Part shown: piece after piece, positions 25,320-33,654 of the stretch
How positions within the stretch are numbered: the stretch's first letter is position 1
How the letters are laid out: each line of letters begins with the position of its first letter
Assembly (NCBI GenBank): GCA_031253495.1
Contig: JAIRWC010000034.1
Span: forward strand, 1 to 52,081
Source: Oscillospiraceae bacterium
GTDB taxonomy: Bacteria; Bacillota; Clostridia; Oscillospirales; Ruminococcaceae
DNA length: 52,081 nucleotides
Direction of reading: 5' to 3'
Translations under genes and position numbers: made by a program
Notes under the pieces: generated by a model
Databases searched by the model: none
Seen by the model: the letters and a program-made list of their open reading frames with translations, nothing else
Told to the model about the DNA's origin: nothing

Positions 25320-26639
25320 CTATACGCCGAGCATAAACATGTTGTAAATCACCCGAACGGCTTCCTCGAAATCCTCTTCCTTTACCCCTATTATAATATT
25401 CAACTCGGAAGAGCCTTGGTCAATCATCCTTATGTTTATCCTCGCGTGGGACAAAGCGGCGAATATCCTTGTCGCCGTCCCCCGTTTTTCCTTCATCGCG
25501 CGCCCCACGACCGCAATCATGGCGAGACCGCGTTCCACTTCGATATGGTTGGGGCGGGCGACCTCGTTTATACGTTCTATCAGCTTGGGCGTCTTATCCA
25601 ATTCCGAAGTGTTCAAGACTATGCTGAGCGTGTCTATCCCCGTGGGGAGATGCTCGAAGTTTACCCCCTCCGCCTCGAACAGGGTCAGGATTCTCCGCAG
25701 AAAGCCTATCTCGTTGTTCATTTCGTCTTTTTCCAAAGAAATGACGCTGAAATTCTTCTTCCCCGCTATGCCCGTTATGACGGCGCCGCCGTCCTTTTCC
25801 CCCGCCGAGGGGACAATCATCGTTCCGGGCGCGCAAGGCTCGTTGGTATCGCGGATGTTTATGGGTATTCGGGCGTTTCTCACCGGGAAAATCGCGTCCT
25901 CGTGCAGAACGGTCGCCCCCATATAGGAAAGCTCGCGCAATTCCCGATAGGTGATTACGCGGATAATTTCCGGGTTTTCCACTATCCGCGGGTCGGCGGC
26001 GAGAAACCCCGGAACGTCCGTCCAGTTTTCGTATAAACTCGCTTTAACCGCTTTCGCCACGATTGAGCCGGTAAAGTCGCTCCCCCCGCGTGAAAAGGTC
26101 TTAATTTTGCCGCAGGGCAAAGAACCGTAAAATCCGGGTATGACGGCGTAACGGTTATTCTCAAGCAAAGCGGCGAGGGAGGCGTTGGTCAAATCCGGGT
26201 CGAACTCCCCCCCCGCGCGAAACCGCACCGCCTTCGCCGCGTCGATAAAGGGGAATTTGAGAAAGGCGGCGAGGACGATACCGCACAGGTATTCCCCCCT
26301 GCTCGCCGCGTAATCGGCGCCCGCCCCATTCGCGAAATCGGCGGTAATCGTTTCGTATTCGTCCCTCAGCGAAAGCGAAAGCCCCAAATCGGCGATTATC
26401 CCGTCAAACCGCTCGGCAATAGGTTTGAACTCCTTTTGCGCGTCCGCGCCGGCGCTTATCGCGTCGTAACAGTTATACAGCATATCCGTTACTTTAACGT
26501 CGGCGCCCCAACGCTTGCCCGGGGCGGACGGAATGACGTAACGCCGCTTCCCGTCGTCTTTTATGATTTCCGCCACCTTGCGGAATTGGTTTGCGTCGGA
26601 CAGGGACGAGCCCCCGAATTTCACGACCGTTTTCGCCAT
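25320..26639 (-). CDS. lysC: Aspartate kinase
   Basis: Phosphorylates aspartate, the first step towards lysine, methionine and threonine. It is 439 residues. The N-terminus is KTVVKFGGSSLSDANQF, the kinase core includes KTFSRGGSDFTGSIVAKA, and two C-terminal ACT domains (from about residue 295: NFSVISLEKDEMNNEIGF, and AMIAVVGRAMKEKRG) provide feedback control. The chosen ATG at 26639 lies 10 bases from AAGGAG; an ATG three codons earlier overlaps that site. It belongs to a run with the decarboxylase beta subunit upstream and recD2 downstream. No lysine riboswitch precedes it. Confidence 0.95.
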   Translation of the reverse strand: MAKTVVKFGGSSLSDANQFRKVAEIIKDDGKRRYVIPSAPGKRWGADVKVTDMLYNCYDAISAGADAQKEFKPIAERFDGIIADLGLSLSLRDEYETITADFANGAGADYAASRGEYLCGIVLAAFLKFPFIDAAKAVRFRAGGEFDPDLTNASLAALLENNRYAVIPGFYGSLPCGKIKTFSRGGSDFTGSIVAKAVKASLYENWTDVPGFLAADPRIVENPEIIRVITYRELRELSYMGATVLHEDAIFPVRNARIPINIRDTNEPCAPGTMIVPSAGEKDGGAVITGIAGKKNFSVISLEKDEMNNEIGFLRRILTLFEAEGVNFEHLPTGIDTLSIVLNTSELDKTPKLIERINEVARPNHIEVERGLAMIAVVGRAMKEKRGTATRIFAALSHARINIRMIDQGSSELNIIIGVKEEDFEEAVRVIYNMFMLGV

Positions 26640-26670
26640 AAAAGTCATTCTCCTTTTTTTATGCGCCCCC

Positions 26671-27843
26671 TTATCCGAAGACGGCGATAAATATTCCCGC
26701 CAACAGCGCCGAACCGATTGTGCTTGAAACGATTGGACCCATGGCGTGCATTAAAAGGTGGCTGTTCGGGTTCGCCTCCTGCCCCAACCTTTGGGAAACC
26801 CTCGCCGCCATCGGCATCGCCGAAACGCCCGAATTGCCTATGAGCGGGTTCACTTTCCCTTTTGTGATTTTACAAAGGAGCTTGGCTATCAACACCCCGC
26901 CGATTGTCCCGAAAATGAACGCGAGCAGCCCGCAGCAGACTATTATCAGCGTCTTCGGGGTCAGGAACCTGTCCGCGACGGCGGAACACCCGATTGAAAT
27001 CCCGACGAGCAGGGTCAGTATGTTAAGCGCGTCGTTTTGCAGGGTGCCCACATACCTTTCGGTCGCGCCGCATTCTTTGATAAGGTTGCCCAGCATGAGC
27101 ATGGAAATCAGCGCCCCCGCCGCCGGAACCAACAGCAGGGTTAAAATCGTGAGTATTACGGGGAACAGGATTTTTTGCCTTTTGGTAACTTTTTTCGGTT
27201 CCGGCATGACTATCGCGCGTTCTTTCTCGGTGGTGAACGCCCGCATGACGGGCGGCTGTATAATGGGAACCAGCGCCATATACGAATAAGCGGCGATGGT
27301 AATCGAAGGCAGCAGCTCCGGCGCGAGGCGCGTCGCGGTGAAAATCGAGGTGGGCCCGTCGGAGCTGCCTATTATCCCAATCGCGGCGGCTTCTTTAAAA
27401 GTAAAGCCCTCGAACCCGGGGATAACCGGAACCAACAGGTTCCCCACTATCAGCGACGCCCCGAACGCCATGAATATTCCGAGCTGCCCGCCCAAACCGA
27501 TGAACGCGCTTTTCGGCGAGGAGATGAGCGGCCCGAAATCGGTCATGCACCCGAGGCACAGGAAAATCATGGGCGGGTAAATTTCCCGCACAATCCCCTG
27601 ATACAGGAAATTCATCAAACCGCCCTCGTCATACGCGGAAAGCCCGGCGACGGGGATATTCGCTATCAGCATACCGAAAGCCAGCGGAAGCAGCAGCAAA
27701 GGCTCGTATTTCTTCTTTATCGCGAGCCACGCCAACAGCAGCGACAGAAGAATCATGATTCCCCTTTGCGGCGTCATCGCGACGAGCCCCGCCCCCACGA
27801 ACGGACCGTCTTCGTTTAACACGGCCAAAAGACTGTCGAACAT
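26671..27843 (-). CDS. Na+-translocating decarboxylase beta subunit
   Basis: Membrane beta subunit of the oxaloacetate/methylmalonyl-CoA/glutaconyl-CoA decarboxylase family, which couples decarboxylation to sodium export. The 390-residue protein has about nine to ten transmembrane segments. It shows the family motifs GLGGQLGIFMAFGASL, KEAAAIGIIGSSDGPTSIF (conserved Asp in a Na+ path) and PLIGNSGVSAMPMAARVSQ, ending with HAMGPIVSSTIGSALLAG. The start at 27843 (MFDSLLAV) has AAAGGG upstream; the frame is open further but codes only for basic, non-family sequence. The alpha, gamma and biotin subunits are not in the window, and the gene sits beside lysC, so the substrate is uncertain. Confidence 0.93.
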   Translation of the reverse strand: MFDSLLAVLNEDGPFVGAGLVAMTPQRGIMILLSLLLAWLAIKKKYEPLLLLPLAFGMLIANIPVAGLSAYDEGGLMNFLYQGIVREIYPPMIFLCLGCMTDFGPLISSPKSAFIGLGGQLGIFMAFGASLIVGNLLVPVIPGFEGFTFKEAAAIGIIGSSDGPTSIFTATRLAPELLPSITIAAYSYMALVPIIQPPVMRAFTTEKERAIVMPEPKKVTKRQKILFPVILTILTLLLVPAAGALISMLMLGNLIKECGATERYVGTLQNDALNILTLLVGISIGCSAVADRFLTPKTLIIVCCGLLAFIFGTIGGVLIAKLLCKITKGKVNPLIGNSGVSAMPMAARVSQRLGQEANPNSHLLMHAMGPIVSSTIGSALLAGIFIAVFG

Positions 27844-27856
27844 ACCCAAACCCTTT

Positions 27857-27874
27857 CTGATACGGCAATTCCGC
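27857..27874 (+). repeat. Small interspersed repeat copy B
   Basis: CTGATACGGCAATTCCGC, identical to copy A at 1776-1793. Both copies are also followed by a similar GTTNAANCNGNTTAAACG stretch. It lies between perM and the decarboxylase gene, antisense to them. Confidence 0.7.
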
Positions 27875-27919
27875 TTGACGTTGAAACAGATTAAACGTCG
27901 GACGGCGAACCGCGTAAAA

Positions 27920-29155
27920 TCAGTCCGCCGCGGCCGGAGCGCCGCCCGCCCCGTCGGTTTCGGCGCTCTCCTTAACCGTCGTTTTTGACTGCATATATTC
28001 CTCAAAGACCGTCTTCATCACGTTCACGACGGGAACCGCGAAAATCATGCCCGTAATCATGCCGACGGCACCCCCGCCGATTATCCTTCCGACGGCGCCG
28101 CCCACGGTAATGCCTATTATGATGAGAATGGGGCTTACGGAAAAAGACGTCCCCATAATCTTCGGGTTAATGAAGTTGCCGTCGAACTGCTGCGTTATCA
28201 AAAGGACAATCGCCGTTATGACCGCGACCTGCAGCCCCCCCGTGAACCCCATAATGGCTATGGCGACAATCGAGCCGACTATCGAACCGAAATACGGGAT
28301 AATATTCACGACGCCGAGCATTATCCCCAAAATCAGCGCGTAAGACGGACCCGTGGTGAAAAATTCGATAATAAAAAATTCGACCGTCGTTATGGTTCCC
28401 AAAATAAACGAGTCCAAAAACTGGCAGCTCAAGAACTTCCTGAAACTCGTATCAATCAAGTGGGTGTATTTTAAAGCCGTCTTGCGCTTTTCCAGAGACG
28501 AAAACGAGCGTATGACGCGCTTGATGTATTCCTTGATGCCGTCATACTCGACAATGAAATAAATGGACGAAACCGCCGTCAATATCACCTTGAAAAACAT
28601 CGAGAAAAAGTTCGTTATCAGCTGCAGCCCGTCCGACACTTTGCCCGGAATGGGCAGCAGGCGGCTCAAATCGTTCCTTAAATCGTTCCACGGCTGCGTT
28701 TCAAGCAGCCTGTCAATCGTTTCGATAAGCCCGAACGTTTCGGCGTACGACTGATTGCTGAAGTATATAAGCGAATTTTCGATGTTTTCCGGCAACTGCG
28801 TTATCAACTGGTATAAGCTGTTGTAAATCATGGGGATAAGCCTGCTCAACCCGAAAACGACGAATAAAATCAAAAGGACGTAACACACGATTATGCTTAT
28901 CAGACGGGCGCGTTTCTTTAAAAAGCCTATTTTAATCCCGGCTATCTTGTTCTCGAGCAAAACGCAGGGGATATTTATGCAATAGGCGATGACGAAGCCG
29001 GCGATAAACGGCGACATTATGTTCAATATCTGGTTTATCCACCCCAAAACGGATTCAAAACTGAACAGAATCTTATATGCCAGCAAAATACATACCGCGA
29101 GGAAAAAAAACTTCACGTATTTCCTGTCGCCGAAATGCTTGTTCGCGTCTTTCAT
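27920..29155 (-). CDS. AI-2E / PerM family transporter
   Basis: Membrane protein, 411 residues, with about eight transmembrane helices and a long middle domain (roughly residues 110-220) rich in charged and aromatic residues. The family signature is in the C-terminal half: DSFILGTITTVEFFII, then GVVNIIPYFGSIVGSIVAIAI and QQFDGNFINPKIMGTSFSVSPILIIIGITVGG. Members include the autoinducer-2 exporter TqsA and Na+/H+ antiporters; the substrate cannot be assigned. The start at 29155 has GGAG 7 bases upstream; the frame extends to 29224, but that would begin next to the promoter -10. It is the first gene of a five-gene minus-strand run. Confidence 0.92.
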   Translation of the reverse strand: MKDANKHFGDRKYVKFFFLAVCILLAYKILFSFESVLGWINQILNIMSPFIAGFVIAYCINIPCVLLENKIAGIKIGFLKKRARLISIIVCYVLLILFVVFGLSRLIPMIYNSLYQLITQLPENIENSLIYFSNQSYAETFGLIETIDRLLETQPWNDLRNDLSRLLPIPGKVSDGLQLITNFFSMFFKVILTAVSSIYFIVEYDGIKEYIKRVIRSFSSLEKRKTALKYTHLIDTSFRKFLSCQFLDSFILGTITTVEFFIIEFFTTGPSYALILGIMLGVVNIIPYFGSIVGSIVAIAIMGFTGGLQVAVITAIVLLITQQFDGNFINPKIMGTSFSVSPILIIIGITVGGAVGRIIGGGAVGMITGMIFAVPVVNVMKTVFEEYMQSKTTVKESAETDGAGGAPAAAD

Positions 29156-29214
29156 AAACCGTCTCCGTAAGGCGTCCGCGCCGTTTCTTTCAGTCAAATT
29201 CGTGCCACGGGATA

Positions 29215-29243
29215 AATATAACACATTCTTCCCCGGATGTCAA
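29215..29243 (-). promoter_or_regulatory. Promoter of the perM-decarboxylase-lysC-recD2-comF run
   Basis: Minus strand: -35 TTGACA (29238-29243), 17-base spacer, -10 TATATT (29215-29220). It is divergent from the marR promoter, with the -35 boxes about 60 bases apart. Confidence 0.8.
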
Positions 29244-29304
29244 GCAAAACCGCCGCGCCGGTCAAGCGCCGGGAGCAAACGGAACAATTTTATGTTTTTA
29301 TATA

Positions 29305-29333
29305 TTGACAAAATAATATTGACATAGTATAAT
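29305..29333 (+). promoter_or_regulatory. Consensus promoter of marR-ABC exporter
   Basis: -35 TTGACA (29305-29310), 17-base spacer, -10 TATAAT (29328-29333): both hexamers perfect. The operator palindrome covers the -10 and start site. Confidence 0.92.
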
Positions 29334-29351
29334 ATTTAGAGTAAATATTAT
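29329..29351. promoter_or_regulatory. Probable MarR operator, perfect palindrome
   Basis: Arms ATAATATTTA (29329-29338) and TAAATATTAT (29342-29351) are exact reverse complements around GAG. The site overlaps the -10 and the expected start (near 29340), so binding of the dimeric regulator encoded next would block transcription. Autorepression is inferred from position. Confidence 0.8.
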
Positions 29352-29368
29352 TTAAATGAGGGATAATT

Positions 29369-29824
29369 ATGGATTACGCTCATTTTAAAGCCAACGCGTG
29401 GGAGTTTGTTCGCGCGGTTAAAAAGGAAATCGACAAAGCCGTCGCGCCCATTTTGGAAGCGGAGGGGCTGTCGATGCACCAAGCGGGGATTATAATCGGG
29501 ATAAGCTCGGGGGATTTCCGCACAATCGGCGAGCTTGCCGAACACTTTTCCGTCAATCAGGGGAACTTTTCGGCGATTTGCAAAAAGCTGGAAAAAATGG
29601 GGTTGGTGAGCCGCAGAAGGAGCAGCGACGACGAACGCGTGGTTATCATCGAGCTGACCGAACTCGGCAAGGAAAAGACGGCGAACGTTTGCAAGGGGAT
29701 GGAAGAGCTTTTCAGGAAAGCGGACGCGTCCCCGGAACAGCTTGAGACCATTATCGCGGGGTACGGCGCGATTATCGGGCTGTTAAACAAAATTAACAAA
29801 GGAGAAACCGATGTTAGAGCTTAA
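29369..29824 (+). CDS. MarR-family transcriptional regulator
   Basis: Winged-helix repressor, 151 residues. The core is GDFRTIGELAEHFSVNQGNFSAICKKLEKMGLVSRR (about residues 50-85), holding the recognition helix, followed by the wing SSDDERVVIIELTELGKE. Terminal helices form the dimer interface. It starts 18 bases after a perfect palindrome that covers its promoter, and its last 14 bases overlap the start of the exporter gene, so the pair forms a self-regulated unit. Such regulators usually respond to a small toxic ligand, here unknown. Confidence 0.95.
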   Translation: MDYAHFKANAWEFVRAVKKEIDKAVAPILEAEGLSMHQAGIIIGISSGDFRTIGELAEHFSVNQGNFSAICKKLEKMGLVSRRRSSDDERVVIIELTELGKEKTANVCKGMEELFRKADASPEQLETIIAGYGAIIGLLNKINKGETDVRA

Positions 29825-32567
29825 AAACATCAAAAAGACCTACAAGGTCGGCGAATTTGAAACCGTCGCGCTTAACGGGATAAGCGTGGCGTTCCGCGAG
29901 AGGGAGTTTGTCGCCATTCTCGGCGCGTCGGGCTCGGGGAAAACCACCTGCCTTAACATAATCGGCGGGCTTGACCGTTACGACGAAGGCGAAATGAACA
30001 TAAAGGGCAAGAACACCCACAGCTTCAAGGACAGGGACTGGGACGCCTACAGAAATAATTCGATAGGCTTCGTGTTCCAAAGCTACAATCTCATCACCCA
30101 CCTTAGCATTGTCGCCAACGTGGAACTCGGCATGACGCTTTCGGGCGTTTCAAAGAACGAGAAGCATAAGCGCGCCATAGAGGTGCTGGAACAGGTCGGC
30201 TTGAAAGACCATCTGCACAAAAACCCCAATCAGCTTTCGGGGGGGCAAATGCAGCGCGTCGCCATAGCGAGGGCGTTGGCGAACAACCCCGAAATCCTTC
30301 TGTGCGACGAACCGACCGGCGCGTTGGACAGCGCCACGAGCAAGCAGATTATGGACCTAATCCGCGAGTTGTCCAAGGAACGGCTTGTCATAATGGTCAC
30401 CCACAACGCCGAAATCGCCGACGCCTACGCCGAAAGGATTATCCGCTTCGAGGACGGGGTGATTTCCTCCGACACCAACCCGCACACCGAACGGGACAAG
30501 CCCGATATGTTCAATTTAAAGAAAACGGCCATGAGGTTTGTCACCGCCCTCAACCTTTCGGGGAACAACATCCTCACCAAAAAGGGCAGGACCTTCCTGA
30601 CCGCGTTCGCCTCAAGCATAGGGATTATCGGCATAGCGGTTATTATGAGCCTGTCGAACGGTTTCCAGATGCAAATTGACAAATTTCAAGAAGACGCGCT
30701 TTCGGAATTCCCCATTATCATTATGAACTCCACCACCGAGGTCGACAGGGAGGCGATGCAGACGCAGCGCAACGAAAGGATAAATCAAGGGACTTCCTCC
30801 GACAATTCCGCGCCGCCTACCGAAATACGCGTCTACGACCCGAGCAGGTTCATTATCACCCACGAGAACAACTTCACCGACGAATACATGAACTATATAG
30901 AAACGCTCGACCCGTCGGTCTGTTCCTCGATAGGGTATTTGCGGTTGGTGGGAATGAACGTTCTGCGCAGGGACGACGGTGAAGCCGCGCCGATAACATT
31001 CCCGACGCTGGTTTCCATGTTCGGCAGCAGCATGAGCGCCGACGAGACGACGTCGTTGTCGGCGATGGCGAACATGGGGCTGACGTCTTACCCGCGAACC
31101 CTCGGCGACGGGCAAAACTACCTTGAGCGCAACTATGAGCTCTTGGCGGGGGAATATCCGACCGAACCCACCGACCTTATAATGATTATCGGGAACAGCG
31201 GCAGGATTTCCGTCGCGACGCTGTCCGCCCTCGGATTTGACGTCGACCGCGAAACCATTCCGTTTGACGAGGTTTTGAACACCGAGCTGAAATTAATCAC
31301 AAACGACGACTACTACACCGAAATAAAAGAGATTTCAGACATTCCCGCCGATATGCTCCCCGGCGGGACGGACGCGGGCGATTACCGGCTTGACATAGAC
31401 ATAAAAGAGATTCCGAGCGGAACGACGGTCGCGGACGCCCTCGCCATGTTCGGCGAGGCCTTGCCCGACGAAGCCGCGGCGCAAATCCCCGAAGAATACC
31501 TCACCGCCGTAATATTCCAAACCGATGAAGCCACGACGGTCGTCGGCGAAAACGGAGAACTCGCCGCCGTTCTCGCGCAAAGCGACGGGGTCGTCGCCGT
31601 TCTCGACCCGGAAATGAACCTGATTACCACCTACCCCGAAATTCCCGACGGGGTTGAGATGCCCGAAGGCGGCGGGGCTTCGGGAATGTTCGGCGGCGAC
31701 GCGAGATATTTTATCCCAAGCGCCGATTACGACGCCATGTGGAACAGCGAGGACAGCGTTACCCTGAAAATCACGGGAATAGTGCGGCTTTCGGCGGACT
31801 CGTCGATAGGGTTGCTTTCCAACGGTCTGGCTTACGGCGACGATTTATGCGAGTTGGTGATTGAACTCGCGCAGGCTTCCGACATAGTAAAGGCGCAGAC
31901 GGAACAGCTTGACAGCGTGTTCCCGACGACGGCAATCCTTTCCGACGAACAAAAAGAAGCGCAAAAGAAGATGCTCCTCCGCGTTCTCGGAAGCGAGGCG
32001 GTTCCGTACGGGTTAATGCTTTACCCGAGCAGTTTTGAAAACAAGGACGCCCTCCTCGAATACCTCGACGAGTGGAACGACACCCGCACCGACGACAAGG
32101 ACAGGATAGAGTACACCGACTTGGCGGGGGAACTCCTCAGCTTTATGTCCGAAATAATCAGCGCGATTACCGTCGTGCTGATTGCGTTCGCGGCTATTTC
32201 CCTTGTGGTGAGCTTGATTATGATTTCGATTATAACCTACGTTTCGGTGTTGGAACGCACCAAGGAAATAGGCATATTGAGGGCGCTCGGCGCGCGCAAG
32301 AAAGACATAACGCGGGTGTTCAACGCCGAAACCTTTATAATAGGCGCGTGTTCGGGCCTGCTCGGAATACTCATCGCCTACGCCCTGACCTTCCCGATTA
32401 ACGCGATTATCGAAGACATGACCAACCTTCCGAACGTGGCGCAGCTCAACATTCTCCACGTAATCGGGCTGCTCGTGCTAAGCACCGCGCTTACGGTGCT
32501 CGGCGGGTACCTCCCCGCGAGAATGGCTTCCAAGAAAGACGCGGTCGAGGCCCTGAGAAGCGAATAA
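29811..32567 (+). CDS. MacB/FtsX-type ABC transporter, ATPase fused to permease
   Basis: A 918-residue fusion. The ATPase is at about residues 1-225: Walker A GASGSGKTT (38-46), signature LSGGQMQRVAIARAL, Walker B ILLCDEPTGALD and the H-loop VMVTHNAEIADAYA. The permease follows with a first transmembrane helix near 255-275. A very large extracytoplasmic domain of roughly 480 residues comes next, rich in Asp, Glu, Ser and Thr. Three C-terminal helices (about 775-910) carry the FtsX domain (TKEIGILRALGARKKDITRVFNAE). This is the type VII mechanotransmission class, which in Firmicutes often confers peptide resistance or exports lipopeptides. Coupling to the MarR gene supports an inducible efflux role (inference). 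Confidence 0.93.
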   Translation: MLELKNIKKTYKVGEFETVALNGISVAFREREFVAILGASGSGKTTCLNIIGGLDRYDEGEMNIKGKNTHSFKDRDWDAYRNNSIGFVFQSYNLITHLSIVANVELGMTLSGVSKNEKHKRAIEVLEQVGLKDHLHKNPNQLSGGQMQRVAIARALANNPEILLCDEPTGALDSATSKQIMDLIRELSKERLVIMVTHNAEIADAYAERIIRFEDGVISSDTNPHTERDKPDMFNLKKTAMRFVTALNLSGNNILTKKGRTFLTAFASSIGIIGIAVIMSLSNGFQMQIDKFQEDALSEFPIIIMNSTTEVDREAMQTQRNERINQGTSSDNSAPPTEIRVYDPSRFIITHENNFTDEYMNYIETLDPSVCSSIGYLRLVGMNVLRRDDGEAAPITFPTLVSMFGSSMSADETTSLSAMANMGLTSYPRTLGDGQNYLERNYELLAGEYPTEPTDLIMIIGNSGRISVATLSALGFDVDRETIPFDEVLNTELKLITNDDYYTEIKEISDIPADMLPGGTDAGDYRLDIDIKEIPSGTTVADALAMFGEALPDEAAAQIPEEYLTAVIFQTDEATTVVGENGELAAVLAQSDGVVAVLDPEMNLITTYPEIPDGVEMPEGGGASGMFGGDARYFIPSADYDAMWNSEDSVTLKITGIVRLSADSSIGLLSNGLAYGDDLCELVIELAQASDIVKAQTEQLDSVFPTTAILSDEQKEAQKKMLLRVLGSEAVPYGLMLYPSSFENKDALLEYLDEWNDTRTDDKDRIEYTDLAGELLSFMSEIISAITVVLIAFAAISLVVSLIMISIITYVSVLERTKEIGILRALGARKKDITRVFNAETFIIGACSGLLGILIAYALTFPINAIIEDMTNLPNVAQLNILHVIGLLVLSTALTVLGGYLPARMASKKDAVEALRSE

Positions 32568-32584
32568 TACGGTTTCCCGTTTAA

Positions 32585-32624
32585 AAACGGCGGGGTCGGG
32601 CTTTTACGCCCGACTCCGCCGTTT
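32585..32624. terminator. Bidirectional terminator hairpin
   Basis: AAACGGCGGGGTCGGGC (32585-32601) pairs with GCCCGACTCCGCCGTTT (32608-32624), a 17-bp stem with one wobble, between the convergent exporter and GGGtGRT genes. The T-tract on the plus side is short (TTT), while the minus side ends in TTTTTAAAC, so it suits both directions. Confidence 0.8.
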
Positions 32625-32632
32625 ACCGACGC

Positions 32633-33640
32633 TTACTGTTTGCCCGCTTCGCTTACCGCAACGGCGCAAGCCACCGTCGCGCCGACCATCGGGTTATTGC
32701 CCATGCCGATTAACCCCATCATCTCGACGTGGGCGGGAACGCTTGAACTCCCCGCGAACTGCGCGTCGCCGTGCATCCTCCCCATGGAGTCGGTCATGCC
32801 GTAAGAAGCGGGACCCGCCGCCATATTGTCGGGGTGGAGCGTTCTCCCGGTACCCCCGCCCGAAGCCACGGAAAAGTATTTCTTGTTGTTTTCGGTCGCC
32901 CACTTTTTGTAAGTGCCGGCGACAAGGTGCTGGAACCGCGTCGGGTTGGTGGAGTTGCCGGTAATCGAAACTTCCACCTCTTCATGCCGCATAATCGCGA
33001 CGCCTTCGGTTACGTCGTCGCAGCCGTAACAGCGGACTTTCGCCTTATCCCCCTCCGAGAAGGCTATTTCCTTGGTGATTTTCAGGTCGTCGGCGGGAAT
33101 GTCGTATTCGGTCTCGACAAACGTGAAGCCGTTCACGCGTGAAATGATATACGCCGCGTCCTTGCCCAAGCCGTTGAGAATAACCCGAAGCGGCTCTTTC
33201 CTCGCCTTGTTCGCGGTCTTGGCTATACCGATAGCCCCTTCCGCCGCCGCGAAGCTCTCGTGCCCCGCCAAAAAACAAAAGCATTTTGTTTCGTCGCTGA
33301 GCAGCATGGCCCCCAAGTTGCCGTGCCCCAAACCGACGGCGCGGTTTTCCGCGACCGAACCGGGTATGCAAAACGCCTGCAAGCCTATCCCTATGGCCGC
33401 CGCCGCGTCCGCCGCGCCCGAAACGCCTTTTTTAAGCGCGACGGCCGCGCCGAGCGTATACGCCCACACCGCGTTATCGAAAGCGATAGGCTGAACGCCC
33501 TTCACTATCTCCTCGACGTTGAAGCCCTTGGAAAGGCACAAGTCGCGCGCCGCTTCCAAATCCGCCAAGCCGTATTCCTTAAGGCAGGCGTTGATTTTAT
33601 TCATGCGCCTTTCCTGTCCCTCGAATTTTATTTCAGACAT
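32633..33640 (-). CDS. GGGtGRT protein, function unknown
   Basis: Conserved protein of 335 residues named after its motif, here SGGGTGRTLHPDNMAAG (about residues 262-278). Other striking segments are ENRAVGLGHGNLGAMLLSDETKCFCFLAGHESFAAAEGA and RCYGCDDVTEGVA, and Gly-rich SSVPAHVEMMGLIGMGNNPMVGATVACA at the C-terminus. No catalytic role is established to my knowledge. Soluble, no signal peptide. It lies 14 bases after the NifU-like scaffold gene, behind a strong GAGGAGGT site, and the two recur together in anaerobes, so a shared function is likely. Three Cys in CFC and CYGC could bind metal or a cluster (inference). Confidence 0.9.
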   Translation of the reverse strand: MSEIKFEGQERRMNKINACLKEYGLADLEAARDLCLSKGFNVEEIVKGVQPIAFDNAVWAYTLGAAVALKKGVSGAADAAAAIGIGLQAFCIPGSVAENRAVGLGHGNLGAMLLSDETKCFCFLAGHESFAAAEGAIGIAKTANKARKEPLRVILNGLGKDAAYIISRVNGFTFVETEYDIPADDLKITKEIAFSEGDKAKVRCYGCDDVTEGVAIMRHEEVEVSITGNSTNPTRFQHLVAGTYKKWATENNKKYFSVASGGGTGRTLHPDNMAAGPASYGMTDSMGRMHGDAQFAGSSSVPAHVEMMGLIGMGNNPMVGATVACAVAVSEAGKQ

Positions 33641-33654
33641 TTATCACTACCTCC

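Noticed and set aside
24097-25347. Open frame of 416 codons on the plus strand opposite recD2
   Set aside because: It is a GC-rich shadow frame with no ribosome site and no family features, and recD2 on the other strand is certain.
29811-32567. Frameshift between the ATPase and permease parts of the exporter
   Set aside because: One open frame of 918 codons covers both with all motifs; fused MacB-type proteins are known.
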